A stretch of DNA of 64,000 bases. It comes from Planctomycetia bacterium (GTDB lineage: Bacteria; Planctomycetota; Planctomycetia; Pirellulales; PNKZ01). The number at the start of each line of letters is the position of its first letter. Position 1 is the first letter of the stretch. Under the pieces are notes generated by a model, which was not told the DNA's origin, ran no database searches, and saw nothing but the letters and a program-made list of their open reading frames with translations. Position numbers and translations under genes: made by a program. Where the stretch lies: the NCBI GenBank assembly GCA_021413845.1, contig JAIOPP010000069.1, positions 29,358 to 93,357 on the forward strand, in the 5' to 3' direction. This document shows positions 36,738 through 45,458 of the stretch, piece by piece.

Positions 36738-38150
36738 ATGTGGTCTTCGTTCCTGCACCGTCGCGATGCTCTGCGCGTCGGCTCGTTGACCGCTGCGGCG
36801 ACGTTGCTGCCGGTGAGCGGTCGCTGCGCCGAGGTTGCCGGAGCGCCGTCGCTCGTGCCGACCGCCGACTCCGTCATCTTCTTGAACATGATGGGGGGCG
36901 TGACGCATCACGAGTCGTTCGATCCGAAGCCCGACGCCCCGGAAGACGTCCGCGGGATCCTCTCGCCGATCGCGACGACGCTCCCCGGCATTCAGTTCGC
37001 CGAAGTCTGCCCGAACCTCGCGAAGATCGCGCATAAGATTGCGCTCGTGCGCAGCTACTCGCACACGAACAACGACCACTTGATGAGCCAAGCCTATGCC
37101 CTCTCGGGCCGGCCGGTCGGGCTCGGCGCGATTCAGAAAGAGCCGAACATCGGCTCGATCGTCGCCCATCTGAAAGGCCCGCGCAACGACCTGCCGGGCT
37201 ACATCGCGGTGCCGGGGTTCACGCGTCCCGGCCCGCCCCCTTACGACCTCTTCGTGGGCGGCTGGCTCGGCCGCGAACATGCGCCGTTCTGCGCGGCCCG
37301 CGAGCCGAAGGAGCCCGACTTCACGAAAGGGCCGCTCTACAAGAACCCAAAAGCGACGATCGACGAGCAGTTGGAACCGGCGAGCATCAGCTTGCCGACG
37401 GAGCTCAGCGGCGCGCGACTTTCCGCGCGGGCCGAGTTGCGCGCGCTGCTCGACAATCAGCTGCGCGCCGGCGACGTGCTCGCCGCGCACAACGACATGG
37501 ACGCCCACTACCGCAACGCTTTCCGCATGCTCTCTTCGACGAAGGTGCGCGACGCCTTCGACGTTTCCGGCGAGCCGCTCGCCGTGCGCGAGACGTACGG
37601 CCGTACCAAGATCGGCGGACGGGTGTTGATGGCGCGCCGCTTGGTGGAAGCCGGCGCGAGGTTCGTCATGGTCGACTACGGCTACGATCCCGAGTACGGC
37701 AACCTGTGGGACAATCACAACGTCGCCGCGCAAAACTTTCCGGTGCTCGGCGAAATGGCGAAGCGGCCGTACCATGTGGCCGGCATGGACCGCGCCTTCG
37801 CCGCGTTGTTGAACGATCTGGAAACGCGCGGCTTGCTCGCGCGCACGCTCGTCGTCTTCATCACGGAGTTCGGGCGGACGCCGCGCATCAACAACGGGGG
37901 CGGCCGCGACCATTGGGGCCCTTGCGGCTCGATCTTCTTCGCCGGCGGCGGCACGCAGCGCGGCACCGTCATCGGCACGACCGATCGCAACGGCGCTTAC
38001 CCGACGAGCGAAGCGAACTCGCCGGCCGACGTCGCCGCGAGCATCTATCGAGCCCTCGGCATCGACATCGCCACGCGCTTGCTCGATCCCGAAAATCGCC
38101 CTCATTTCGTCCTGCCCGAAGGCCGCGTCATCCCGGGCTTGTTCGCGTAG
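36738..38150 (+). CDS. DUF1501 domain-containing protein, third of three
   Basis: Third tandem DUF1501 paralogue, 470 residues. The leader is weaker (FLHRRDALRVGSLTAAATLL, about 5-24) but still has Arg-Arg. Family blocks are LNMMGGVTHHESFDPKPDAP, YSHTNNDHLMSQAYALSG, DYGYDPEYGNLWDNH, ITEFGRTPRINNGGGRDHW and TVIGTTDRNGAYPTSE. It lies 46 bp after the second copy and 46 bp before the ceramidase-like gene, so the four genes look like one operon. Probably exported; no reaction known. Confidence 0.93.
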   Translation: MWSSFLHRRDALRVGSLTAAATLLPVSGRCAEVAGAPSLVPTADSVIFLNMMGGVTHHESFDPKPDAPEDVRGILSPIATTLPGIQFAEVCPNLAKIAHKIALVRSYSHTNNDHLMSQAYALSGRPVGLGAIQKEPNIGSIVAHLKGPRNDLPGYIAVPGFTRPGPPPYDLFVGGWLGREHAPFCAAREPKEPDFTKGPLYKNPKATIDEQLEPASISLPTELSGARLSARAELRALLDNQLRAGDVLAAHNDMDAHYRNAFRMLSSTKVRDAFDVSGEPLAVRETYGRTKIGGRVLMARRLVEAGARFVMVDYGYDPEYGNLWDNHNVAAQNFPVLGEMAKRPYHVAGMDRAFAALLNDLETRGLLARTLVVFITEFGRTPRINNGGGRDHWGPCGSIFFAGGGTQRGTVIGTTDRNGAYPTSEANSPADVAASIYRALGIDIATRLLDPENRPHFVLPEGRVIPGLFA

Positions 38151-38196
38151 CTGGGCGCTGCGAGTTGCGGCGACCACCACCGCCGAGAGGTCTCGA

Positions 38197-39705
38197 ATGT
38201 CGATCGTTGTGATTCGCTATAGCATCCTTCTCGTTGCGATCTTGTTCTTCCCGGCGGTGAGCGAAGCGGCGGTGTTGCGAGCCGGCGTCGCGCGGGTGGA
38301 GATCACCGATCGCGAGGCGGGACCGGTTCACGATCCTTCCTATGTGAAGGCGCTCGTGCTCAAGAGCGACGAGCGAGTCGCGGTGTTGATCACGGTCGAT
38401 GCCGTGGCGATCGGCGAGATCGGACGGATCGGCAACGAATACCTGCCGCAAGTTCGGGCCCGGCTGCAAAAAGAGCTCGGGATCGCGCCGGAGAACGTAC
38501 TCGTCAACGCGAGCCATTGCCATAGCGTCGTTCGCAAAGATACCGACGCGCTGACCGTACAAGCCGTGACGGAAGCCTGGCACGCGCTGGTGCCGGTCAC
38601 GGTCGGCGCGGGCGTCAGGCAGGAAGCGCGGATCAGCGAGAACCGCCGCTTGAAGATGAAGGACGGGAGCGAAGTCGATATGCGTCGGGCTTACTCGCTG
38701 CCGCGCGACGAAGACGTGGCCGGCGTCGGCCCGATCGACCCGACGGTCGCGGTCGTGCGGATCGATCGCGAAGACGGCCGGCCGCTCGCCGTGGTTTATC
38801 ATTTCGCTTGCCACCCGATCATGAATCCGCCGCGGCTCGGGAACTCGGCCGACTTCCCCGGCACGGCCTCGAAGGTGATCGAAGAGTCGCTCGGCAACGG
38901 CGCGCTCGCGCTGTTCGTGCAGGGATGCTGCGGCGACATCAATCCGGTGCGCTATAAAGATGTCGGGCGCCCGCCGAACGCCGAGCCGCTGGGAAACATG
39001 CTCGGCTTAAGCGTCATGCAGGCGTGGAAGAAGATCGCGCCGCAAGCGAAAGCCGCGATCCGCGTCGACAACGTTGTGATCCCGCTTCCGCGCGGAACCG
39101 ATTTGGAGCATCGCATCGGCGCGATCGAAGCCGAGCAAACGAAGTTGCTCCGGGCACTGAAGCCGACGGATATCGACTTCAAATCGTTCGTGCCGCTCTA
39201 TCTGCAACACAAACTCTCGCCGGAGTTCCCGTCGCTCCCTGCGCAAGCCTATCTACACGACCGCGCGCTCGGCCGCGACGAGCTCGACAAGCTCGACGCC
39301 GCGAACCGGAAGAGCATCGACGCCTATCTCGAAAACATTCGCACCATGGAACGGCTCACGCGGCTCAACGTCAACCTTGCGCTGCTCCGGAAGCATCTTG
39401 CGCAGAATCAAGCCGCCGGCCAAGCCCCGTTGCAGGTCGAGATCGCAGGGCTGCGGGTCGGTGAGTTTCGGTTAGTTGCGTTTCCCGGCGAACTCACCGT
39501 CGAGATCGGCCTAAACATCAAGCGACGAGCGGCCGCGCCGTTCACGGCCGTCTCGGGCTACACCAACGGCTACATCTACTATCTGCCGACCGTGCAACAA
39601 CGCGGCAACACTGGCTACGCACAGGAAGATTGCGATTGCCTCGTCGCCCCGGAGTGGCAACAACTGTTCGAGACGAAGGCGCTCGAAATGCTGAAGAAGC
39701 TCTAG
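38197..39705 (+). CDS. Neutral ceramidase-like hydrolase, exported
   Basis: Second neutral-ceramidase-domain protein of the window, 502 residues, with a signal peptide (about 1-24, cleaved near SEAAV). The domain begins LRAGVARVEITDREAG. The zinc-site motif appears as ASHCHS, with the expected H-x-H, and the second region as YHFACHPIMNPP, followed by QGCCGDINPVRY. C-terminal family blocks are FRLVAFPGEL and YTNGYIYYLPT. It closes the DUF1501 operon. Actual substrates of planctomycete members may be amides or esters other than ceramide. GAGAGG precedes the ATG. Confidence 0.88.
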   Translation: MSIVVIRYSILLVAILFFPAVSEAAVLRAGVARVEITDREAGPVHDPSYVKALVLKSDERVAVLITVDAVAIGEIGRIGNEYLPQVRARLQKELGIAPENVLVNASHCHSVVRKDTDALTVQAVTEAWHALVPVTVGAGVRQEARISENRRLKMKDGSEVDMRRAYSLPRDEDVAGVGPIDPTVAVVRIDREDGRPLAVVYHFACHPIMNPPRLGNSADFPGTASKVIEESLGNGALALFVQGCCGDINPVRYKDVGRPPNAEPLGNMLGLSVMQAWKKIAPQAKAAIRVDNVVIPLPRGTDLEHRIGAIEAEQTKLLRALKPTDIDFKSFVPLYLQHKLSPEFPSLPAQAYLHDRALGRDELDKLDAANRKSIDAYLENIRTMERLTRLNVNLALLRKHLAQNQAAGQAPLQVEIAGLRVGEFRLVAFPGELTVEIGLNIKRRAAAPFTAVSGYTNGYIYYLPTVQQRGNTGYAQEDCDCLVAPEWQQLFETKALEMLKKL

Positions 39706-39720
39706 CCCGGCGTGTGCGTT

Positions 39721-41109
39721 TTACGGTTTCGCAAACACATCGAGCGGCTTGCCGTCGGCGGTGAAGCCGGTGAGGCCGAGGAGCTTCGCGGCGGTCGGGG
39801 CGACGTCGATGTTCTCGACCCCGGCGACTTTCGAGCCCGCCTGAATCCCTCGTCCGCTGACGATGCAGATCGCGTTCATCTTCGGCTCGCGGGCGAGAAA
39901 GCCGTGCGTCCCCTTCGCGACTTTCCCCTCGGCCTGCGTCGCGACGAGCGTCTCTCCTTCGGCCGATGCGGAAACGCCGTAGCCGTCTTTCGCAACGAGA
40001 ATCAAGTCGGGCGCCTGAGCATACTCGCGCGGGTGCGGCAAGCCGTGCTCCGCAAACTGCGCGGGCTCCAACACTTCGGCGACCCCTTCTTGTCCGGTGA
40101 ACATCGCGACGAATTTCTTTCGATCGGCGTCGACGCTGCCGGGATCGTTGCAATAGACGAGCCCGATGCCCCCTTCGGGAAACACATTGATCCGCGCCTC
40201 GACGACCTTCCCCCCAGGGCCGACCTTCAGCAAGCCCGCGTTCCGCAGCAGCACATGCGGGCGGAGCGCCTTGGGAGTGTGCGTGAAGCCGTGATCGGCG
40301 ACGATGAAGATCGTGGTCTGCGCGCGCAGGCCGGCATCATCCAGCGCCTGCACGACCTTCGCCACGCAAGTGTCTGCATAGGCGTTGGCGGTGTAGCCCG
40401 ACGGGGTTTGCGGCCCGTCGGCGTGCTGCGTGGAGTCGCAGTTGAGCAAGTGGAGCAGCAGCAGGTTCGGCATCCGGTGGCGAATCAAATAGCAAGCGGC
40501 CTCGGTCCAAGCCAAATCGCGCCCTACCATGCTGCCGGCTTTGAACGTGGCATCCGTCGCGTCGGCGAGAATGCCGGCCTTGACGAGATCGGCGATGAGC
40601 CGCGGAGTGCTGTGCGAAACGGCGTCGGGTACATCGGGAAAACTATCGTCGAGCGTCTTCGAGCCGCGCGTGCAGGGCCAATTGATCTCGGCGGTCGCAA
40701 GGCCGGCCCGATGGGCGACGTCGAACAACGTCGGCGTGCGGATCATCTCGGCTTGGTCGCGCTTCGGATCGGCGAACACGGGCACGTCGACCCCGCCGCG
40801 CACCAGCACGCCGTTCGCCAACACGCCATGCTTCTCGGGCCGAACGCCGGTGACGAGCGACGTATGATTCGGCCACGTGACGGAGGGGTTGGAGACCTTC
40901 ATGCCGCCGACCGCGAGCGCCCCTTCTTTCGCGAGCCGACGAATTGTCGGGATCGGCGCTTTCGGATCGTCGAGCAAGTAAGCGGCGAAGCCATCGACGT
41001 TGATGATGACGACATGCGACTTCGGCTCGGCCGCCAAGCCGGGCACCGCTCCGGCGACAAGCAGGGCCGAGCCGAGCAAAAATCGAAGGCAAGCCGAAGG
41101 GCAATTCAT
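39721..41109 (-). CDS. Alkaline phosphatase family / nucleotide pyrophosphatase-phosphodiesterase (NPP) protein
   Basis: A secreted metal-dependent phosphodiesterase of the alkaline-phosphatase superfamily, 462 residues with a signal peptide (about 1-27, ending PGLAA). Metal ligand Asp is in VIINVDGFAAYLL; the nucleophile Thr is in NPSVTWPNHTSLVTG (about 74-88), the typical NPP site; further ligands are in ADHGFTHTP and KGTHGFLA. Members cleave nucleotide or phospholipid phosphodiesters. It converges on the ceramidase-like gene (15 bp between stops) and diverges from the HAD phosphatase, so a phosphorus-scavenging pair is possible. Confidence 0.92.
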   Translation of the reverse strand: MNCPSACLRFLLGSALLVAGAVPGLAAEPKSHVVIINVDGFAAYLLDDPKAPIPTIRRLAKEGALAVGGMKVSNPSVTWPNHTSLVTGVRPEKHGVLANGVLVRGGVDVPVFADPKRDQAEMIRTPTLFDVAHRAGLATAEINWPCTRGSKTLDDSFPDVPDAVSHSTPRLIADLVKAGILADATDATFKAGSMVGRDLAWTEAACYLIRHRMPNLLLLHLLNCDSTQHADGPQTPSGYTANAYADTCVAKVVQALDDAGLRAQTTIFIVADHGFTHTPKALRPHVLLRNAGLLKVGPGGKVVEARINVFPEGGIGLVYCNDPGSVDADRKKFVAMFTGQEGVAEVLEPAQFAEHGLPHPREYAQAPDLILVAKDGYGVSASAEGETLVATQAEGKVAKGTHGFLAREPKMNAICIVSGRGIQAGSKVAGVENIDVAPTAAKLLGLTGFTADGKPLDVFAKP

Positions 41110-41229
41110 ATTCGTATCCCAAAAAGTGGTCGGAGCGGCGGCGACGGTATTCTAACTCGCTCGCGAATTGATATCATCCGGAAGCGCATGATTCCATCCC
41201 TTACGAGTTTCATCCACGAGGCCCAGCGT

Positions 41230-42249
41230 ATGCTTTCCACTCGCAAAACAGGGCGAACCTGCTCATGGTCGCTTGTTGCTTTCGCGGCGATCGCTCTTGC
41301 GCTCGCGCAGCCTGTTGAAACGGCGGCGGCCGAAGACGGGCTTCCTTCTTGGAACGAGGGCGCGACCAAAACCGCGATCGTCGACTTCGTGCGCCGGACG
41401 ACGACCGACGGCTCGCAAGAGTTCGTGTCGGTCGCCGATCGGATCGCCGTGTTCGACAACGACGGCACTCTGTGGAGCGAACAGCCGATGTATGTGCAGT
41501 TGGTCTTCGTGATCGATCGCGTACACAAGCTCGCGCCCGAGCACCCGGAGTGGAAAACCGAGCAGCCGTTTCGCGCCGTGCTCGAACACGACCTAAAAGC
41601 GCTCGCCGCAACGGGCGAACATGGTCTGATGCAGCTCATCATGGCGACGCACGCGGGCATGACCACGGCGGAATTCAAAACGATCGTCGAGGCTTGGCTC
41701 GCCACGGCCGAACATCCGAAATATAAGCGACCCTATACCGAGTGCATCTACCAGCCGATGGTAGAGCTGCTCGCCTACTTGCGCGCGCATGGCTTCAAGA
41801 CCTACATCGTCTCGGGCGGCGGCATCGAGTTCATGCGCCCGTGGACCGAGAAGACGTACGGCATTCCTCCCGAGCAAGTCGTCGGCAGCAGCATCACGTT
41901 GAAGTACGAGGTCGTCGAGGGGCGTCCCGAGCTTCAGCGTTTACCGAAGGTCGACTTCATCGACGATGGACCGGGCAAACCGGTCGGCATCGAGCGGTTC
42001 ATCGGTCGCCGCCCGATCGCGGCTTTCGGCAACTCCGACGGCGACTACGAAATGTTGCAATGGACGACCACGGGCAAGGGTCCGCGATTCGGCCTGATCG
42101 TGCATCACACCGACGCCGAGCGCGAAGCGGCTTACGATCGGACTTCGCATTTCGGCAAGCTGGCCCGAGCACTCGACGACGCACCGAAATTCGGCTGGAC
42201 CGTGATGGACATGAAGCGCGATTGGAAAACGATCTTCCCGCCGAAATAG
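41230..42249 (+). CDS. HAD-family phosphatase, secreted
   Basis: Haloacid-dehalogenase-type phosphomonoesterase, 339 residues. I start at the ATG at 41230, where GAGG lies eight bases upstream and the signal peptide (about 12-34, ending ETAAAE) begins sensibly; an in-frame ATG at 41188 is the alternative. Motif I is VFDNDGTLW (nucleophile Asp and general-acid Asp), motif II is YIVSGGG, and motif IV is FGNSDGDYEM. The cap region is helical, as in phosphoserine-phosphatase-like enzymes. Being exported, it probably scavenges phosphate from an extracellular phosphoester. The frame stays open far upstream opposite the NPP gene, but that part is not protein-like. Confidence 0.9.
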   Translation: MLSTRKTGRTCSWSLVAFAAIALALAQPVETAAAEDGLPSWNEGATKTAIVDFVRRTTTDGSQEFVSVADRIAVFDNDGTLWSEQPMYVQLVFVIDRVHKLAPEHPEWKTEQPFRAVLEHDLKALAATGEHGLMQLIMATHAGMTTAEFKTIVEAWLATAEHPKYKRPYTECIYQPMVELLAYLRAHGFKTYIVSGGGIEFMRPWTEKTYGIPPEQVVGSSITLKYEVVEGRPELQRLPKVDFIDDGPGKPVGIERFIGRRPIAAFGNSDGDYEMLQWTTTGKGPRFGLIVHHTDAEREAAYDRTSHFGKLARALDDAPKFGWTVMDMKRDWKTIFPPK

Positions 42250-42988
42250 TCCAGAGCATGGCCTAAATCTGCGCGTTGAAATCGAGCGGTCGAAGTGCGA
42301 TGTTGGGCCTTGTGAAGAGACGAGACTCCGACCTCCGGTAGGTTTCGACACGTCGCTCGTCTACGCGAGACCGGCGACGAAGAATTGTGAGGGGAAGTTC
42401 GAGCCCGTGCCGCGCCGCTTGTCGCCGCAGGGGCTGGAAGTAATCGAGCAGGAAGCTCGGTCCCTCGCGACGCCGGTCAGCCGAGCCGCTGCTTAAAAAC
42501 CAGTCGGCGCGGTGTCTCTTTCCGGCCTGCGTGGTGCGTGCGGCTCGCTTCGGCGGGGCGGGCGCTCTTCGCGAGCTCGTGCCGTTGTGCGTTCGTGGAT
42601 GAAGCGCGCGACGACCGTCTGCACGGGCTCGAACTTGCACGACGGTCTGCGCGAGGTTGCAAACTTGCGCGGAGCGCTTCGCTGCCCCCAGGGTGTCGTC
42701 CGGTGCGTCGTCGCTCGGGCCCGTGCTTCTTGCGAGCCGCTTCGCAGAAGACCGGCCGGGAGCAATGCTCTGCGCAGAGAACCGTTTGACAAGATGCCCG
42801 ACCGAACCTGGGCGACGACGCACGAACTTTTTCGAATCGCAATCGAGCGCGACCTGGGCCGCGCTGCGCGCCGCCGACGCCGAGCGTCGCCGAAGCCGAG
42901 CGTTGTCGCGTTCGGTAGTCGCTCGACCTGGCGGCGAGTACATTGAAGCCGCATCGCCTCGCTTCAAACACTCTCAGCGCACGGATCT
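42250..42988. other. 739-bp gene-free G+C-rich stretch
   Basis: The longest gap in the window. Several frames on both strands stay open for 80-230 codons, but all translations are Arg/Ser/Ala-rich without family motifs or a convincing ribosome site. Locally repeated phrases occur, such as ACGACCGTCTGCACGGGCTC and then CGACGGTCTGCGCG near 42608-42655, giving partial self-complementarity. It could hold a structured RNA, a decayed gene or simply long leaders. I see no tRNA, RNase P, tmRNA or SRP signature. Confidence 0.4.
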
Positions 42989-44398
42989 ATGATCAAGCTC
43001 ACCTTCCACGGCGCGGCCGAAACCGTCACCGGTTCGAAGTATCTCTTGGAAACCGATCGCGGCCGCATCCTCATCGATTGCGGGCTGTTTCAAGGTCTCA
43101 AGGAATTGCGGCAGCGCAATTGGAATCCGCTTCCGTTTCCGGCCGCGTCGGTCGATGCCGTCGTGCTCACGCACGCGCATATCGACCACATCGGCTACTT
43201 GCCGCATTTCGTGAAGTCGGGCTTCGAAGGTCGCGTGCTCGCGACGCCGGCCACGGTCGATCTGATGAGCATCCTGCTGCTCGATTCTGCGCGGAATCAA
43301 GAGAACGATGCCGAGTATGCGAATCGAAAAGGGTTCTCGAAGCACCGGCCCGCGCTGCCGCTTTACGACGAGCGCGACGTGAAGCGCACGATGCAGCTCG
43401 TCGATGCCGTGCCGCGCGAAGCGTGGTTCAATCCGGCCGGCGATATCTGGTGTCGCTATCACGACGCCGGCCATCTGCTCGGCTCGGCGATGATCGAGGT
43501 CGAAGTGCGCTCGGGCCCAAAGCCGCTGAGAATGAAGCCGCTGAGAATTACGTTCTCGGGCGACGTCGGCCGCTACGATGCCCCGCTCTATCACGACCCA
43601 CTCTCGCCGCCGGCCTGCGACTACCTCATCTGTGAAAGCACCTACGGCAATCGCGATCACGGCACCGAAAACGTCCTCGATCAATTGTGCGATGTCGTCT
43701 TGGCGTCGATCGAGCGCGGCGGCGTCATGCTCACGGCGTCGTTCGCCGTCGGCCGCGCGCAGCAGATCATCTATCTGTTGCGCGTGCTGATCGAGCAGGG
43801 GCGGATTCCCGAGCTACCGATCTATCTCGATAGCCCGATGGCGAGCACGGCGATGGACGTGTTCCGCAAGTATGCCGCCGATCACGACCTCGTCGAAATG
43901 GGAGGCCGAAACCCGAAGCAAGTGCTCGAAGCGCCGAACGTGCATCTCGCGCGCTCGGCCGAAGAGTCGAAACGAATCAACGAGGTCGCCGGCCCGGCCG
44001 TGATTATCGCCAGCAGCGGCATGATGACCGGTGGTCGCATCTTGCACCACTTGAAGCGGCGCTTGCCCGACCCGAAGACGACGCTCGTCGTCGGCGGCTA
44101 TCAAGCCGAGGGAACACGCGGACGGGATATTCAAGACGGTCGTCGCACGATCCGCGTCTTCGGCAGCGACGTGCCGGTGCGTGGGCATGTCGCCGAGATT
44201 TCAGCCATCAGCGGACACGCCGGTCGGAGCGAACTCTTGCGTTGGCTTCAGCCGCTCGCGCCCCCCAAACGCACGTTCATCACCCACGGCGAACTCGACG
44301 CCGCGAATGCCTTAGCGCAGACATTGCGGCAAGACCGAGGCTGGAACGTCACGATCCCGAAGATGGGCGAAGCGTTTACGCTGGAGCACGGCACATGA
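42989..44398 (+). CDS. MBL-fold / beta-CASP RNA-processing-type hydrolase
   Basis: Predicted metallo-beta-lactamase-fold nuclease of the beta-CASP/CPSF-73-like (YSH1) family, 469 residues, cytoplasmic. The zinc motif THAHIDH is at residues 61-67; further motifs are HDAGHLLGSAMIEV, TFSGDVGRYD, CESTYGNRDH, the beta-CASP ASFAVGRAQQIIYLL, SGMMTGGRI, and the C-terminal ISGHAGRSELL and FITHGE. This full set predicts an active RNase. A 15-base in-frame tandem duplication (43521-43550) repeats KPLRM/KPLRI. Its stop overlaps the next gene start by four bases (ATGA), so the two are translationally coupled. Confidence 0.93.
   Translation: MIKLTFHGAAETVTGSKYLLETDRGRILIDCGLFQGLKELRQRNWNPLPFPAASVDAVVLTHAHIDHIGYLPHFVKSGFEGRVLATPATVDLMSILLLDSARNQENDAEYANRKGFSKHRPALPLYDERDVKRTMQLVDAVPREAWFNPAGDIWCRYHDAGHLLGSAMIEVEVRSGPKPLRMKPLRITFSGDVGRYDAPLYHDPLSPPACDYLICESTYGNRDHGTENVLDQLCDVVLASIERGGVMLTASFAVGRAQQIIYLLRVLIEQGRIPELPIYLDSPMASTAMDVFRKYAADHDLVEMGGRNPKQVLEAPNVHLARSAEESKRINEVAGPAVIIASSGMMTGGRILHHLKRRLPDPKTTLVVGGYQAEGTRGRDIQDGRRTIRVFGSDVPVRGHVAEISAISGHAGRSELLRWLQPLAPPKRTFITHGELDAANALAQTLRQDRGWNVTIPKMGEAFTLEHGT
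43521..43550 (+). repeat. In-frame 15-bp tandem duplication inside the beta-CASP gene
   Basis: AGCCGCTGAGAATGA (43521-43535) is followed directly by AGCCGCTGAGAATTA (43536-43550), 14 of 15 identical. It inserts five residues before the TFSGD motif and keeps the frame, consistent with a recent slippage event. Confidence 0.8.
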
Positions 44399-45309
44399 GC
44401 GGCGAATCGCCCCGGCCGGGATCGGCAGACCAAAACGAACCGAAGACGACCACGGAAGCGGAACTGCTCCGGCGGCTGATGAACGCACCGAGCTACCTCC
44501 GCGCCGATCGCGACATCGACTTTCTGAATCGCGATGCGTTGCGTCCGGTGCGGATGCAACTGGAGCTGTTGAAGCCCGAGATGGCGCTCGAAGAAAACGG
44601 TATCGACTCGACGATCGTGCTGTTCGGCAGCGCGCGGATCGCGGAGCGCTCGCTCGCCGAGGTGCGCGTGCGCGAAGCCGAAGCGGCGCTTGCCGCCGGC
44701 CCGAACGAACCGCGCGCCGTGCGAGAGCTGGCGCGCGTGAGGCGGCTGGCCGCGCTGGCGCACTATTACGACGAGGCCCGGGAGTTTGCTCGGATCGTGT
44801 CGAGCACTTGTCAGATCCAAGGGAAGTGCGACTTCGTGATTCTCACCGGCGGCGGCCCGGGCATCATGGAAGCCGGCAACCGCGGCGCGCACGACGTCGG
44901 CGCGAAATCCATCGGGCTCAATATCACGCTGCCGCACGAGCAGTTTCCGAACCCTTACATCACGCCGGCCTTGTGCTTTCAGTTCCGCTATTTCGCGTTG
45001 CGGAAGATGCACTTCCTCATGCGAGCCCAAGCGCTGGTCGTGTTTCCCGGCGGCTACGGCACGCTCGACGAGCTCTTCGAAACGCTCACGCTCCGACAAA
45101 CGGGCAAGCTCAAACCGATCCCGATCATTCTCTACGGCCGCGAGTATTGGGAGCGCGCCTTCGATCCGCAATTCTTAGCCGACGAAGGGACGATCTCCGA
45201 CGAAGACCTGAGCTTGATACAATACTGCGACGACCCGACGGAGACGTGGAACATCATCCAAACCTTCTACCGCGAGCAAGGGGAGAAGGAGGAGAAGACG
45301 TTGAAATAG
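44395..45309 (+). CDS. LOG family protein (cytokinin riboside 5'-monophosphate phosphoribohydrolase-like)
   Basis: Rossmann-fold nucleotide N-glycosidase of the 'lysine decarboxylase-like' LOG group, 304 residues. The ATG overlaps the upstream stop (ATGA, 44395-44398), which fixes the start. Signature motifs are GGGPGIMEAGNRG at about 155 and PGGYGTLDELFE at about 219. An extended N-terminal half (about 1-140) with a helical insertion marks the longer LOG subgroup. Known members release adenine from AMP or cytokinin nucleotides; others are merely nucleotide-binding. Coupling to a predicted RNase suggests a role in nucleotide salvage or RNA turnover, which is inference. Confidence 0.92.
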   Translation: MSGESPRPGSADQNEPKTTTEAELLRRLMNAPSYLRADRDIDFLNRDALRPVRMQLELLKPEMALEENGIDSTIVLFGSARIAERSLAEVRVREAEAALAAGPNEPRAVRELARVRRLAALAHYYDEAREFARIVSSTCQIQGKCDFVILTGGGPGIMEAGNRGAHDVGAKSIGLNITLPHEQFPNPYITPALCFQFRYFALRKMHFLMRAQALVVFPGGYGTLDELFETLTLRQTGKLKPIPIILYGREYWERAFDPQFLADEGTISDEDLSLIQYCDDPTETWNIIQTFYREQGEKEEKTLK

Positions 45310-45458
45310 GGGAGGAGCGCCTTTGTCGGGCTTTTCCAGGGATCTGCACTCCGCGGCTCTTGAGTTAAGTGTGCTGCGAATTGACAACGACTCGCGCCCC
45401 CTTCAAACTGTGAGTTCATTCCTGCTCGCGATTCATGCTTTTCGAAAGGAACCTTCTC

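Noticed and set aside
39712..42249. An 845-codon open frame that would fuse an Arg-rich N-terminus to the HAD phosphatase
   Set aside because: Its first 490 or so residues are the antisense of the NPP-type gene and have no protein character. The HAD gene has its own ribosome site and signal peptide at 41230.
42263..42967. Overlapping frames on both strands in the 739-bp gap as candidate genes
   Set aside because: There are no motifs, Arg/Ser-rich translations, no convincing ribosome site, and several frames are equally open. The stretch is kept only as an unexplained region.
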